A stretch of 64,000 bases of DNA from Rhodeus uyekii (taxonomy: Eukaryota; Chordata; Actinopteri; Cypriniformes; Acheilognathidae): contig JAWRVZ010000056.1 of the NCBI GenBank assembly GCA_037043235.1, positions 1,067,501 to 1,131,500 on the forward strand, in the 5' to 3' direction. Below the pieces are notes generated by a model. It worked only from the letters and a program-made list of their open reading frames with translations, did not search any database and was not told the origin of the DNA. Positions 37,437 through 51,400 of the stretch are shown piece by piece. The number at the start of each line of letters is the position of its first letter. The stretch's first letter is position 1. Position numbers and translations under genes: made by a program.

Positions 37437-40400
37437 GTCAGTCAACCAGAACACCCTAGCAACTGCAAAGAGAATAGAAACACTGCATAGAAACATCCTA
37501 TTTACCACCCAAAGTACCATAGCAACTACTGAGAAAACCCTAGCAACAGTAATGCAACTAGATAATAATATATAACATAAAGAAAAGAAAATAGAAAAAA
37601 TTCCCATCTGACCAAACATTAATAAGGCCTACATTTCCAAATGTCAGGATTTTTCACATGAGGTTGTCCATTTTAGGTTCAAAATAGAAACCTAGAACGT
37701 ACACATATAAAAGGTAAGTGCAGCCAAGCTCATCTTTTACTCTTGCTTGGCCAACTGTAAGATCTGAGGCGGCCGGACATACCTTTCAGCCTGCCAGTTT
37801 AATTGAAAACAGCAGGGTCTAGTTCTGTTAGTTCAGACCGTTCAGCCATTCCGACTGCATTAAAGTGTACCATATATAAATATGCGGTGTCTAATTGTGT
37901 GTGACTTTATAGAATAGCACATGTTTGATATCCTTGCATAAATAGCAGGACTACAAACTGTGTCTAAAAATAAACATTTTGTTCTCAGTACATAGGGTGG
38001 GCTTTTGATGTAGTACTTAAAGGCTTTGTTGAAACAGCTTGTGTTGGTCTATTAGGTGAACTTTACATGCCATGAACATCAATCTTTTTAACTACGCTAA
38101 ATATTCACACTAAACCCATAAGCTCCATGGTTACGTTCTGGCCTTCTCCTTGGCGATGCATTTGGACAAACAAGGGAGTGGTTATGGGCCTTATGGTCTG
38201 TGGTGACACTGAGGTTTATTCGGCAGTACCATGCAGACTAAAGCCATCATGTGACTTCCTCCAGCATTTTAAGCCTCTCCAAGAGTTTTGAGATACTTTT
38301 GAGAGCGAACTTGTCTTCTGTACTGTAGGAATGAACTGTGAAGAGACTCTGGTTATTGGGAAACAGAGGAAAAGGTCATGGCTAAAGGAGAAAACACAAT
38401 AAGCTTCACAGTTGGCATACTTTTCTCACTTTTTATGTAACAAAGACTCATGACATGACACATAACAGACTTCAGTTTTTATTTTTCTCTCTTTTGTCCA
38501 TAATTTTAGAGAGTCCATTATGCAAATTGTGTAGAGGATTCGAATGAAAGAGGAATGTAAACTTTACTCTTACATAACCAAGAAAAACTTTCTTTTTCTT
38601 TTCTTTCGTTTTAAATAGACATTCAGATATGTTTTCATAACTTAATGGGAAAATTAGCAAAACGTTATTCTTTTTGCGTGTGTGTGACTTGGGAAGGTAT
38701 TTTAATGATATTTTGCCATTAATCTGGTCACTTAATAATACTTGCCATTTGTCAGATGACGTGTGCGAAGATTCTTCACGATTTCTTTTGTATTCCAAAA
38801 AAAAAAAAAAAAAAAAAAAGACAAGAAACGGGTCAAAAACATAAAGACTGTTTCAATATTTGTGTGAACTAGTCTTTAACTGCGTTTTTATTTAGGAATA
38901 TAATGAGGGGACACTGGGGCGACTCGCTGAAAAAGTCTTATTATGCCTGAATAATACATGAATAAAACATTTGTAACAGTTTAAGTGCAAAAGCAGCGGA
39001 AATGTGGTGAATGACTTGACTGCACTACTGAGGTAAACTGAGGTAAACTGCAGTCGCAAGTGCGCGATGTGACACGCCTGCCATCTAGTGGCTGACTGTC
39101 AGAAGTGCGAATCATCATGAACAAAGAGATGCAGAAATCATACACGAAACATGTTAATGAAAAGAACGGGTTCTCCGAATGGTTTAAATAACACACTCCC
39201 CATTTTTATATTTATTTCTCATATTCTTTTCTTTTCCCCCCAGGTATCCAGACCGCAGGATCCAATCACAGTCGTTTATGATAACAGATGAATGTCATAT
39301 AATTTTTTTTACATGGCATAGAAAAAAACATGAAATTCAATATTTTGTATATTATTTTTTTGATATCAGTATTTACAAATCTGCATAAAATTTGAAAAAG
39401 CTATTTAAATATATTACATTTTTATAGAAATTAATAAAGAAAAATGTATAAAATTAGCGTTATTGTAACGTTGCGGTAAGGACAAATTTTAAGAAGATGA
39501 CAAGAAAAAACAAAAAAATAAACATGTTCCAGATTAAAATCTTAACGACTACATTCAATTTAGTTTACATTTGTATATGTATTACAGACTGTGATGGTTA
39601 AAATGTAAATTCATAGAGGTTGATTTTTTAAAAGTTGGGATAGTCAGAAGTGCCCGTAGTTGCAGAAACACCCATATACACTTATTTTATAGAGATTGTT
39701 GGGGAGCATCTGGCAAACAATCCTAATTAATACACTGAAAACACGATATTTTAAAAGTACAAAGAGCAACACAGTCACGCTGTGAGATTTTAAAGCTGTC
39801 GTCTGCGTCCTCTGGAGGGAGACATCTTTCCTCCAACACAGTTTACACAATATCCAACAGCAAACTGCTCTAATTCATTCATTGTACATGTGCCTGAAAT
39901 GCAGTTCATTACAAATTTTTATTTTTTATATTCTACAGTCGTGCATTCACTGTGACGAGCCACAAAATGCTTGAATCTCGAATGAATTTATGTTTAAACA
40001 ATCAGTTTCTTTGTGCATTGATGAAAACCCCCGTAATGTATGAATCTCATGCATAATTCAAACATAAAAGCGTTTTACACAGACCTGAAATTGCATTATT
40101 CTACTATGCACTACATATTATAAGCATTTTTTATTCCTTCATATCATTCTGGAAGCTATAAAGATGATTTAGATTAATTAGATGATCATATATAATACTA
40201 GTTAAAAAAAAGAAGATAATCTCAAATGCAAAATCCCAGACCCGTTATTGGATTATACTATTGAAATTAGAGTGTCACTTCTCGCCATATTTTTGAACAA
40301 ATCACAGCTTGAGAAGATAAAAATCCATCCAATCAGCACAAGCTTCCCCTAAAGCCCCGCTTCCCTGACAGTATTAATTAGTTTGGGTTTTGCAGTCCTC

Positions 40401-40440
40401 AGACTCTTAAGAGACTGTGAACTCTGTGACTGTACACTGT
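35963..40440. other. gene-free spacer between the connexin and fabp7a
   Basis: AT-rich sequence with a short (AT)n at 36217-36242, a 90-bp (ATCT)n run and a poly-A run near 38798-38819. No exon with both coding character and splice sites was recognised on either strand. Confidence 0.6.
37347..37436. repeat. (ATCT)n tetranucleotide microsatellite
   Basis: About 22 perfect tandem copies of a four-base unit. The open frame through it is a repeat artefact. Confidence 0.95.
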
Positions 40441-40468
40441 GTCTGATCACCGCTTATAAACTCTCAGA

Positions 40469-41350
40469 ATGGTTGATGCATTTTGTGCAACTTGGAAACT
40501 GGTTGATAGCCAGAACTTTGATGAATACATGAAAGCATTGGGTAAGTAAAAATAAGATTGTATGTTATAATTTGGAAGAAATACATCTTAACATAATTTG
40601 CACCTGCAAGGTGCAGTGGTGCAGCCCTGATGTTTACTTGCAGGAATTATGTTTTATAATAATAATTATTATTTTGTTCTCTCTTGTGTTCTGATTTTTT
40701 TCTTTGTTCAACAGGTGTTGGTTTTGCCACTAGGCAAGTAGGCAATGTTACCAAACCCACAATTGTCATCAGTCATGAGGATGACAAAGTTGTCATTAAG
40801 ACGCTGAGCACCTTCAAAAACACTGAGATTTCTTTCAAACTGGGAGAGGAGTTTGACGAAACCACAGCAGATGACAGACATGTTAAGGTTTGTGTTTTTT
40901 TTTTCATTCATTGATTAATGCAATGTCTAATGCATATCTACAAAAAGTTTTACAAAGCGATTTCAAATATTTTTGGCAGGTTAGGTCTCTTTTTACTCTG
41001 TACGAATATGATATAGGCTACTTTTTGTTAATATCATCCACAGTGGTAAAACAAAAACTAAAAAATTAACAACAGATTTCTAATTTCAGTCCACTGTGAC
41101 CTTGGAAGGAGACAATCTTGTCCACGTTCAGAGGTGGGACGGCAAGGAGACTAAGTTTGTTAGAGAAATCAAGGATGATAAAATGATTATGGTAAGCAAT
41201 ATTATACTAGTATTTTTTAGAATTGTAATTCAAAAGTTTTTTCTTCTCATGGATATTTAATGTTCCTAATTGTGCTCTCTTCGTCTTTGCTGTTTCCAGA
41301 CCTTGACCTTTGAGGGCGTGGAGGCTGTCCGCTCTTATGAAAAGGCATAA
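40469..41350 (+). CDS. fabp7a: fabp7a, brain-type fatty acid-binding protein
   Basis: Four exons with the invariant FABP phase pattern: 40469-40541, 40715-40887, 41090-41191, 41300-41350; 132 residues, the normal family length. It opens MVDAFCATWKLVDSQNFDEY. The helix-turn-helix lid, the GNVTKPTIVISHE strand and the C-terminal VRSYEKA with the fatty-acid-carboxylate-binding Arg/Tyr pair (R127, Y129) are present. The protein is cytosolic and carries long-chain polyunsaturated fatty acids such as DHA in radial glia. The sequence is very close to my recollection of zebrafish Fabp7a. No canonical AATAAA is seen until 41836, beyond a CA repeat, so the true poly(A) site may use a variant hexamer near 41570. 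Confidence 0.97.
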
Positions 41351-41653
41351 TGTCAAACTGATAGATGTTTCAGTGTTACCCTGGCAACTTGACAATATTA
41401 CAAGGGAATTTTTACGTTGTATTCTCAACTGAGTGTTTCCCCCCTTTTAAGACATGTTTTGTAAGACCTTTTATATAAAATGCACATTGTGAATTTTTTT
41501 TTGAATGTTGCAGAATGTCATTAATGTTGGTGGACTGTACAACTGAGGCCTGCATTTGTGTCAAATTTAATGAAATACACACTTGATCAAAAACTGATGG
41601 TTTCTTCGTTTCTTACTTCGTTTGATATTGAAGTTTCCATAGTCCTGATATCT

Positions 41654-41754
<101 letters not shown>

Positions 41755-41999
41755 CATGATTCCCGAAAACAAGATTTTCAGAACATAATTAAGATCTATT
41801 TAGAAATTAAAACTAAACTAATTAATATGACTTAGAATAAAAGATTTATCCCTATTGTTTGCAATACTTGTGATTGGAGATTGTATTGCTTTTGTGCTAT
41901 AATGAAAACCATGTAATTTGTGCATTGCCGGAATCACTCTATGAGATGCTACGGTTTTTATTTTCTCTGATAATATTTCTGCACTATAACTGTTCTAAT

Positions 42000-43890
42000 A
42001 CCATCCCAGACCTTTGTTTAAATGCATAATGCATTCAATGTAATTTTAGCATCTACACACTCTTATTGCTTTTGTACCATAAATTAACATAAAGTGTTAG
42101 AAATCAAACAAAGTCTTGATTGAAGTTTTGTTTTATAACTGCATGGTAGAATACAAACAATTGTTTACATGTTATTTAGTTTCATTACACATAATCCAGT
42201 GATTATGGGTTTTATCCTTAAGCATTAGGATGATGACCAGTGTTAATGATCAGCCATTTTTGTGCTTTAGATGCTAATTAGATTTTGATTTTGAGTTGAC
42301 GCTGCGGCGCCTTAATCCACTGAGCGGATAGTCAACGCTCAAGCCATATCTGAGAAGACTGAACTTAATCTATGCAGGATGATTTTACTATTTCACTGCA
42401 TGCGTTTTCAAGCGCCCACTTCAGCCTAAGAGCTCATTGAATTGCAGAGTTGTGTGTGAGAAAAGGCCGTCTGAAGTCCTGAATGACTGTTTGTTTTACT
42501 TCTGGAGCAGTTTGAACACAGACGAGACTATTTAAAAGAGTCTTTAGTGCAGGCCAGAGATATCTGCATCTGTATTGAAAATGTCTGGGAGAAGAACAAC
42601 CCTGCGTCTGTTTGATCCAACGCTGGTATGAACGATCGTGCATCCCTATGAAGATGACCTGCATTAACCTCTCCCCAACTTGAACCTGCCAGGAAGGGAC
42701 ACGTTGTCACTGGGTCAAAGTTAATCCTATAATCTGTGTTGTCTTTACGTAGGAGCAACATTCGATCAATTTGACCAACCACGCTTCATAGTCTGTAGCG
42801 TGACGTTGCTGGCCAAATTTTCTCACAAACACTTGTACTACACTCAATTATGATATAAAATAACTAAGTAAACAGCAGTTCATGTTTTTGTTGTTGTTTA
42901 ACTGTAACCCTTTACTATGCAATAGTATGATGCTTCAAAAAGGACCTGGCTGCTATTGCTCAAAATGATATTACGCAAGATTTAGTGGATTCCAGACTGT
43001 ACAGTGACAGTTTAGTGTGACCCATGGCTGTCACGATGGCTTCAGTCTAACAGCAGGTTGTGAATGGACTGTTTCAGTCACAAAAGAGCCGTAATTGGAG
43101 TGGAAAGTAATCAGCCATTGTTCTCTACACTCACGGCTGACCTACAATAGCATGAGACTCATGAGCAACAAGCTCTGATTAATAAAACAAATGTTTAACC
43201 GCACATCACAATGCAGTTTTGCCAGGACAGACAGCTTCATTTCAATATTGCTGTGATGAGAACAGTTTCTGGCTGCAAAAAGTAATGTCATAGATTAAAC
43301 CTTTAACCCTTTTTGGGTTAGGAAACATATTTTCCTTTATCTAGTTTGGCTGTTTCTACCGTTTACAGATGAATTTGTGCCAAAATATCATTTTACGTCA
43401 ACGTCAAAAGATATGTGAAGTGTTTTCTTCTTGCATTTAAAGAAGGCATGAAATGGAAGTTGTCTTTTCTTCCCTATTGTGATGTATATCCCAGGGAAAC
43501 GGCTTTTCATACAAGAAAAAATGTGGGGTGGGACTTGATTTTGTTGATTTTGATGGCTATTGCTGTGAAGTCATGTGAGTGACATGTTGTCCAGCCCTCG
43601 TGCCAAAATATCATGAGTTTTAGAGGGGAAGTCATTTTGATCAAAGGGCACATGAATCAAAAACAAAAAATATGTGCATGGAAAAATCATTTTATATGCA
43701 TGGACCATCATATTATAATAAATATGCCAGTATTCAAAAAATAATAATTTTGTCCATTTTGTTTTCTTGTTGGCAATTCATTCAGAAATGCTATTTGAAT
43801 GAATCATTGAATCAGAAGAATAACTGGCAATGTTTTGTGTCTAAAACATATGATACTGAGGATCAACGTATTGTTTATTGGACTGAAACC
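42000..43890. other. gene-free spacer downstream of fabp7a
   Basis: No exon, RNA gene or clear repeat family could be supported. A stretch around 42290-42800 is less AT-rich than its surroundings and might repay a conservation check. Confidence 0.5.
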
Positions 43891-43892
43891 TT

Positions 43893-44128
43893 CACTGCTG
43901 AAAAAAACACACATTAAGCTGGTGTGCTGGTCTTAGCTGGTCATAGCTAGTTTAAAAGGTTGGTTTTAAGGGGTTTTGTACATATTTACATGGTGAAGTT
44001 GGGGGTAAGACTGAACATCAGCTGGTCCAAGCTGAGAGACAAACTCATGTCAGCTAAATCCAGCTTAAACCACCTAAAACCAGGCTTAGACTGGTCTTAG
44101 ATTAGCTTAGGCTTTCTTTCAGCAGGGT
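43893..44128. mobile_element. GCTGGT-rich inverted-repeat element
   Basis: It starts 'ctgctgaaaaaaac' and ends 'ctttctttcagcagg', giving inverted ends CTGCTGAAA/TTTCAGCAG. The interior is full of variants of 'tagctggt' and 'accagctta'. The same kind of element is common in cyprinid genomes (from memory). Confidence 0.6.
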
Positions 44129-44149
44129 TGGAAACACTTTGTATCCTTG

Positions 44150-44470
44150 TAATGGAAACACTGTATAATGGAAATAATATAAGGTGGGAGAAAAACTTTA
44201 TTTAAACTATTTCAATGCTTTTGCGTTCACTCGCAAAACAATTGTGTTCTCAAAAGAAACTTTGCAGTTGTTTGCAAAACTATTGTGATGGAAGTTATAC
44301 AAGGTGGGAGAAAAAAACTTTATCTCAGTGTTTTTGTGAGCGACTGCAAATGTTCTCATTTGCAATGCAACACTTTTGTATGGAACCCGTTACGGATGTG
44401 AAGAATGCTTTGGCGTTCCCTCGAGAAATGATGGCATTCTCTCACAAAAGTAGAAACTTTTGCATTTTCT
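44150..44470. repeat. degenerate internal repeat (cgttcactcgcaaaa-type units)
   Basis: Imperfect units such as 'gcgttcactcgcaaaacaattgtg' and 'ggtgggagaaaaactttat' recur at irregular spacing. The open frame across it does not resemble any protein I know. Confidence 0.5.
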
Positions 44471-45584
44471 ATTATATAATAAAGAATTTGTCGATTTCAT
44501 GTTAATTTTTAATGTGCATTCAATGATCCCTCTGCATTTATAATGAGGTGAGGGGAGGTGAAAAGACATTAGTTTCTTGCTTAATTCAGGAACTAAATTC
44601 TAAAACCTATGAGAAAGTAAAGCTTTCATTTCTTTTAGATCGCCCCAGGTGTTTCCAAAAGAGCCAAGACTACCGTGTAGACTAATTTTGTCTACAAACT
44701 GACTGAGCGAGAGGAAAAAAGCGAGAGGATACGGGGGGTCTATTCAGCCCCTCAGTCTGTGTCAAGTCTCTGTGGCCATTTGTCAGGAAGCATGAATGCT
44801 TGCCTTCATCTTCTCCCTTTTTTTCTTCTTTAGGCCAACCACGGTTCAGCTTTAAGCTGATTTTGCCTCTCTTCTTTGTGGGCTGAGAGTAGTCCGTTCT
44901 TCCATGGCCAATAGCCTATAAGTTTGGGAGTGACATCACTGCCAGATTATGCTCTTGCCAAGTGTCATGAAAGAAACTCTCCCCGTTGTTCCCCAATGAA
45001 AAGAAAAGAGGCAAAGAGGCTCTGGGAAACCCTGACACTCCTCCATGCCTGCCATGGGAACTGTTAACACAGAACAGAAAATATTTCAGTTGACAATGCA
45101 CAGATTGTAATCAGGCACCGTTCCAGGACTGGACTATGGTTCACTCCGGGACTGCTTTTAATTTTAGAGCAGTCTTGTTGCATAATGGCAAGCAATGTTT
45201 AGTGTGAGAGGGATTCAAACCAATGCGTCTTCATTTGGTTTCAGTTTCAAATTTTCATTAATGGAGGCAAATGTCTATGTGTAAATTGAGCTAACGCATA
45301 AAAAAACAACAACAGCCATCTGTGCTACACATGCACCAATATTGATTTTCTTGAACTATTTAAAATTCCACAGTAGTCACAAATTATTAAAATGTCATAA
45401 ATAAACATACAGAGGAAAATACAAGATAAAATCAATACAAATACCTAGTTAGCCGATCGCATGGCAGCAACTCAATGCATTTAACGATCTGCTGAAGTTT
45501 AAGCTGAGCAAAAGAATGGGGAAAATAGGGGATTTAAGTAAACTGCATTTCAGAAACTGTTGATCTAAAAATCCAATTTGAGTG

Positions 45585-45657
45585 GTAGAATCGAACCTGC
45601 AACCTTAGGGTTACCAGTCTGACTATCAAACACCTTTAGACCACGACTGCCCCCTTA
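45585..45657 (-). repeat. tRNA-derived SINE head
   Basis: On the minus strand, GTGGTCTAAAGG (A-box-like) is followed by GGTTCGATTCT (B box) at tRNA-like spacing. It lacks an intact cloverleaf and is best read as a SINE fragment, not a tRNA gene. Confidence 0.6.
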
Positions 45658-46559
45658 ACATTTCAATATGGACCAAAATCTATCACAAATTTTTCCAGAA
45701 CCTTTTTGAATCTATGCCACAAAGAAATAAAGCTGTTCAGACGGCAAAAGAGGGCACCAACCTGGGACTAGCAAAGCATATGTAATAAAGGCTTTTCCAC
45801 TTTGGATTTATTTTTGTAAAATAAACAATAACACAGTGTAATACGTCGTGTGTTGTTCATCTGAGGTTGTATTTACAGAATTTTAAGACCTGCTAAAGAC
45901 CAGATGATTGGCCAGAAAATTTATAGCTTACCATGCAAAAGGGAATTTTGGGATAGGCTCAGTCAGGAATGGTCTCTGTTGGCATGGAGATGTTTAAGCT
46001 TCTTCTCTTTTTTTTTTGGATGCATGAATAGCATTCTGGCAGAAACCTTGAATAGCACAAAGCAGGGTGTGCATACCAATGCCGTTAACACACTGAACTA
46101 TTGGCATCTTTTTGAAGGATAGATTTCAAAAACAAGCATATTTATAAATCCTTAATCTTTTAGAATCATCTCAAGTATTTGAATTATCCATTTAATTGTA
46201 GTTATTTCATTCTACATTTAAGTTTGTATTTTATTGTAGTTTTTGATATGGCATATTAACTAATAATGTGAATACATTCAATTAAATGTCATGTTTTTAG
46301 TTAGTCATTTATTTAATTATCAAGAGGTTTACATTATAACTTGCCTTTATATGAAAACATGAGAGCCTATTGCAGTCATGCCACCTACTGGTGATAGTGG
46401 ATGTTGACATTATGGCTTGGGGGATATTGATAGTTCTTCAAAATGACATGACCAAAGGAGAAAAAAAAATGCTGCTGCTGTAAAGTATTATTTCAATAAA
46501 AAATTCTAATGCATTGTTAAAAAAACAAACAAACAATTGGTTTGGTTATTGCAAACATT

Positions 46560-48470
46560 TATTTATTCTTAGTCTTAAATCAGTCCTTCAGCAGAATTAG
46601 AGTCTGTATTACAGTTAGAGTTCCATTGGCATTTACAGTTGCTTACAGGGCTCTTTTTTGACCGGTGACCAAATAGTTTATTCTCTTGATAGCTTTATAA
46701 ATCTGAGTTCAGTTTATAGCTATAACTTTGACAGAAAATAATAAATATTAATACATTTCACAACCTGGCCAGTTCATTTTCTTTGCATTTTAAATATCAG
46801 GCCGCAAAACCATGCAAAAGACAAACACACACACACACACACACACACAAAACATATACAATATTACATGATAAATTATAATTACAAAAACAAATGAACT
46901 ATGATCTGGTTTAAATCTTTTTCTTTTCTTCATGATTCATGCAAACGTCAAACCTATGATCTCTGAGGAACATACATTTAGATACTGAGAATTAAATTTA
47001 ACAGCAACACTATGAAAAAAATATGGCAAGTTATTCATTGTAGTACAGTTATCAAGCCCACAATCTGCCATGTAAATAAATCCAAAAGAGACCTGTTTCT
47101 GTTACAATTGAGTACTGCTATACTATGCATTTGTACAGGCTACTGTACATCAGAGAAGAAATTTTTTTTACATACTTATGAAGATCTTTGTACAGACATG
47201 CATTTATCCTCTATGGAGACACATATTGAACTCCAGCAGAAAAGACAGTGGCAGTAAAAGAAATGGCTCCAAGGTGGCCCACGGGCACAGCACATTTTAG
47301 GAGTCGTATTAGTACACGCAATTAAACACTCACTAACTGCATTAAATCAAGTAAAGGAGAGCTCTACTAATGAACTAATAAGAATCAGGTGCAGTGCCAG
47401 GGATCCACCAGAGGCAGTGCTGAGAAACACCATGCTTACAAGCAATACATTTCATCTGGCACATCATTTTATTCCATACCGAAAACAATCTTCTGCACAA
47501 GTATAATGTGCAGTACCGACTATTTTTATAACACAATTAGAATCCCATTTAATTGATTCTTCTTTATTAGGTAGGTCTATCCATGTAATACTGCAAAAAC
47601 ACCCACATTTGTACTTGCATAAACTATTACGTTCTTTGAAGAAATGCGGTAGTGTTCACAATGTAAAAAAGAAATACATTCACTTGCGTTAAAACAACGC
47701 AGTCTCCTTGATGTTTAAAGCATTTTCCTGGATTTAGCATCAACTGTTTAATTACATTTATTAATGCAAAATCCAGTGTGTTCATTTATACAGAGCACTG
47801 AACAAAACATGCGTTTCACAGAGCCTGAAGTATAGATTTTTGGAAAACAAAATGTATTGGAAAAATAAAAATAGTAAAAATAAATAATAAAAAGATCTAT
47901 ACATTCAGAGGAACTGAGCTTACGGTCCAAAGCCCTTGTTTTTCAGTGCAGGTGTTACGTCTGTAAACGGTTTAGTAAACGGTATTACTAAGAAAATATA
48001 CAAGAAATATTTGTTTACCTATTTCTTGATCTATGATATCTTGATCAATTCCTCCCTTCCTTCTGACATTAAACACAGTGGAATGCTTTGAATGAGCACC
48101 CCATTAAAATGAGGTAATGTACCTTGAAAATAAAATATATCCTAAAACTTCACTGCAGTTTTCAGAAAGGAAGAAGTTGTTTCATAACTTCCTGTCAGTG
48201 CTGTCTGGACAAACTCAAATCCATGGTATCCATTAAAAGATGGATAACCTTAAGATAATACTTGCAATGTTTGCAACCTCTGTACTTCAACATGACAAAA
48301 ATAAGAAGTAACTCAAGTGTCTTTCACATGATGTTGTTGGTGTAATGGTGTAGGAACCACTTTGAATCTCTCTCACTGCAGTACATTAGCAGGATCCTCA
48401 TTCTTCAGAGGTTTTTCCTTCACTGGCTTTGCCAGATTGCTTATAGTCAGACTCCGAGGTTTGAGTGGAC
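46560..48470 (-). other. probable trdn 3' UTR
   Basis: About 1.9 kb of AT-rich sequence after the trdn stop codon with few recognisable repeats except a short (CA)n at 46826-46849. Minus-strand AATAAA signals (plus-strand TTTATT) occur at about 47757 and 46560. Which one is used is unknown. Confidence 0.4.
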
Positions 48471-51400
48471 TCACCACAGCGGTGGTGAAAAAGGAAAGAA
48501 CGGATACTGAGTGTCATCCTCATCCACAAAGAAACACTGGAAGTAGGGAATGTCCTCTGTAGTGGGCAAGAAATCAGAGGCTGTTTTTAGGATTCTTTGG
48601 GGGTGACAGCACTTACAAAGAAACAGGACAGTGAACAGACTTGCCATTTGACCTTTGTCTCAGAATATATAACAGAAACAGAATAGAGTAACAGAAATAT
48701 TATGAATTTTAAAAAAAACAGGCACATACTGCATGTATGTTATACTGTATATGGTTTGATCATAATGCGGAAAGCTTCATCGTGATCTTGAGTCCAAACT
48801 TGATAGAGTGACAAAAACTTACCCTCCTCTATCTCTGGAATATCTTTGGTGACATCAGGTTCTTCTCCTACAGAAAAAATACTTTTCATTTTAATCTTAG
48901 TTTACAGCACGCATACACATTGCTTTTTCTGAAGACTTTCCCCAGATATAATGACAATCATAATGACTTTTATGCTGTACAAACAGAATATTCAATACCC
49001 TACCTCTAAACACAACCCTCATAGTAAACTTTATGCATTTTTACATTTTCAAAAAACAAAACAGAAATCTGTAGGATTTACAAGCTTTTTACCCCCCTCA
49101 TCGGAACACAAAGTATCTAATCTTAAAGTTTATACTAATAGATACTAGATACTAATGGATACTAATTCCCAAGATACACCCCCCCCCCCACACACACACA
49201 CACAAAGATCTTACCTTTTATTTCCTTGTCTAAGACAGCTTCCTTCTCAGTTGACTGGACTACTGAGAGAACATTAAAAACAAATTTTTATCAGGTAATA
49301 TGTGCATTTTACATTTGGATTGTAAACAGTGCAATATGTTGCCCAAAATCAAAATACTTGGACTGCACATATCCTAAATGCTTAACTATTAAATTGAAAA
49401 AAAGAGCATACATTAAAAACTGAAGGCAAAGGCTTAAGAAAATTTAAAGACTTTATTCACTTTAAAAATTCACAATTTTCTTTGGCATGCTCAGGTTTAA
49501 ATAAAAAATAATAATCATAAAAAAAGAAAGATAGCTGTATTAAAAGATGAAAAAGTTGACATTTTCTACAGCATACTTTCTTTACATTCATGTATTGGTT
49601 TTTACTGCACAGGATTGCTCAGTGGGATTAATACTTTCAATGTTTCTTCTTAAGGAATATTTTATTACAATTCATATCTACAAATATATTTTTAGCAAAT
49701 TGAAAATATGTATATACTAGCCAGTTATCAGCTATCATTTGGTCAGCTATTAATGTTATGCATGTTAAATGTTTAGCTAATCCAAAAATTAAATTTATTT
49801 AATTAATTCTTCACCCTCATGTCGTTCCAAACCTGTAAGAACTTCATTCATCTCCAGAACACAAATTAAGATATTTTTGATGAAATTCGAGAACTTCTCA
49901 TCCCCTATACACAGCAATGAAGTTCTTACAGGTTTGGAACGACATGAGGGTGAAGAATTAATTACATAAATTTCATTTTTGGATTAACTAAACATTTAAC
50001 ATGCATAACATTAATAGCTGACCAAATGATAGCTGATAACTGGCTAATATATACATATTTTCAATTTGCTAAAAATATATTTTTTTTTTGTTGTGGACTA
50101 ACCCTTTAATGAATTTATGAAATAATATTTTTTCTTGAAGTATAAAAATACAGGACTATTACTGAAATTAATAACATTACCAAAAGTCTGTTAGTAAATA
50201 ATTTTTCTATGCAATCAGCCATAGTCCCGTACCTTTCTGTAAAGGTTCCTTTACTTCTTTGACTTTTTCACGGATGATTTCTAGCATCAGAAGAGAGATT
50301 TTTAAATAAACACTCATGCGACAACTTATCTTTTTACTAAGCAAACATAACGAAAGTCAATGTAATAGATGATTTTTTTGTTTGTTTACAAAAACATACA
50401 TTTTTAAGAGTAAATATAAATTTTTACCTTTCTTTTTGGGCTCAGGGCTGATCTTCGCTTTTGGAGCCTCTTTGTCTAGCATAGAAAAGTTAATATTTGT
50501 GGATAATTAGGAAATAATTAGGTTTGAGAACCTTCTAAATCTAAATAACAGTTCAATTGCTTTACAAAAAAAATGAGAATAAAAAATATTAATTAATATT
50601 ATTATAGATAAACATTTGTACTTTAGTTTCTGTTTTCTTGGGGCCTTAATTGCCCATAAAAACCCAACAGTCATAAAATTGCTGAAAAAAATTCTGTCAA
50701 TTAACATATATTTACATATTATACCTTGTGATCTGCTGAAGCGTTCTGACATACCTTTCTTTGAAGGTGCTGGTTTAGTGATGTTTTTCAATGCATTACG
50801 TTCTGTGTTGTGGAGAAGAAAGACTGGTTAAACTGCATGCAAGCTCCAGTTTCATAACTGGACAAAGATATACTGATATAATTTACACTCATCATGAACT
50901 GTATGTACATATGCATATGCAAATACAGAGCTAGTGAAAAGACAATATGGAAAAAAAGTATAAAAAGTACATTAAAAAACCTATACATAAAGTAGAGCTA
51001 ATACATTTGAAAGTGTAATGTAGAATATACTATTCTTGCTCTTACGAAGTTTCGATTTCTTTCACAAATTGTCTCTGGCAACTTACGAAAGAAAAAAAAA
51101 ATATTCCTGTGAATAAATATGTAAAATACCTGTTTTAATATGTGCTGCTTTAGTAATATTCATCAGAGCATCACGATCTATGAAAGAAAATTGATGAACA
51201 TTGTAGTGGGAATCACACTTTAAATAAAAACCTGTACGGTCTGTTCCTGTTTAGCTGTAGCTCGATGACTAAATTTAAATTTAAGTCAATTTATGAATTT
51301 ATTGTAAATTTAAGACATTTTGAAACCTTTTTTTGCTTTTTCCTTGGAGACCGATGGTTTTACTTTCACACCAATCGTCTCCGGCTCTGTAAGAGATAGA

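Noticed and set aside
37342..37575. Open frame translating the (ATCT)n repeat
   Set aside because: It is the expected periodic read-through of a microsatellite with no splice or family support.
44215..44505. 96-residue plus-strand frame
   Set aside because: It overlaps a degenerate internally repeated sequence and has no recognisable domain or splice context.
45585..45657. Possible tRNA gene on the minus strand
   Set aside because: A and B boxes are present but arms do not pair into a proper cloverleaf and the sequence looks like a SINE head.
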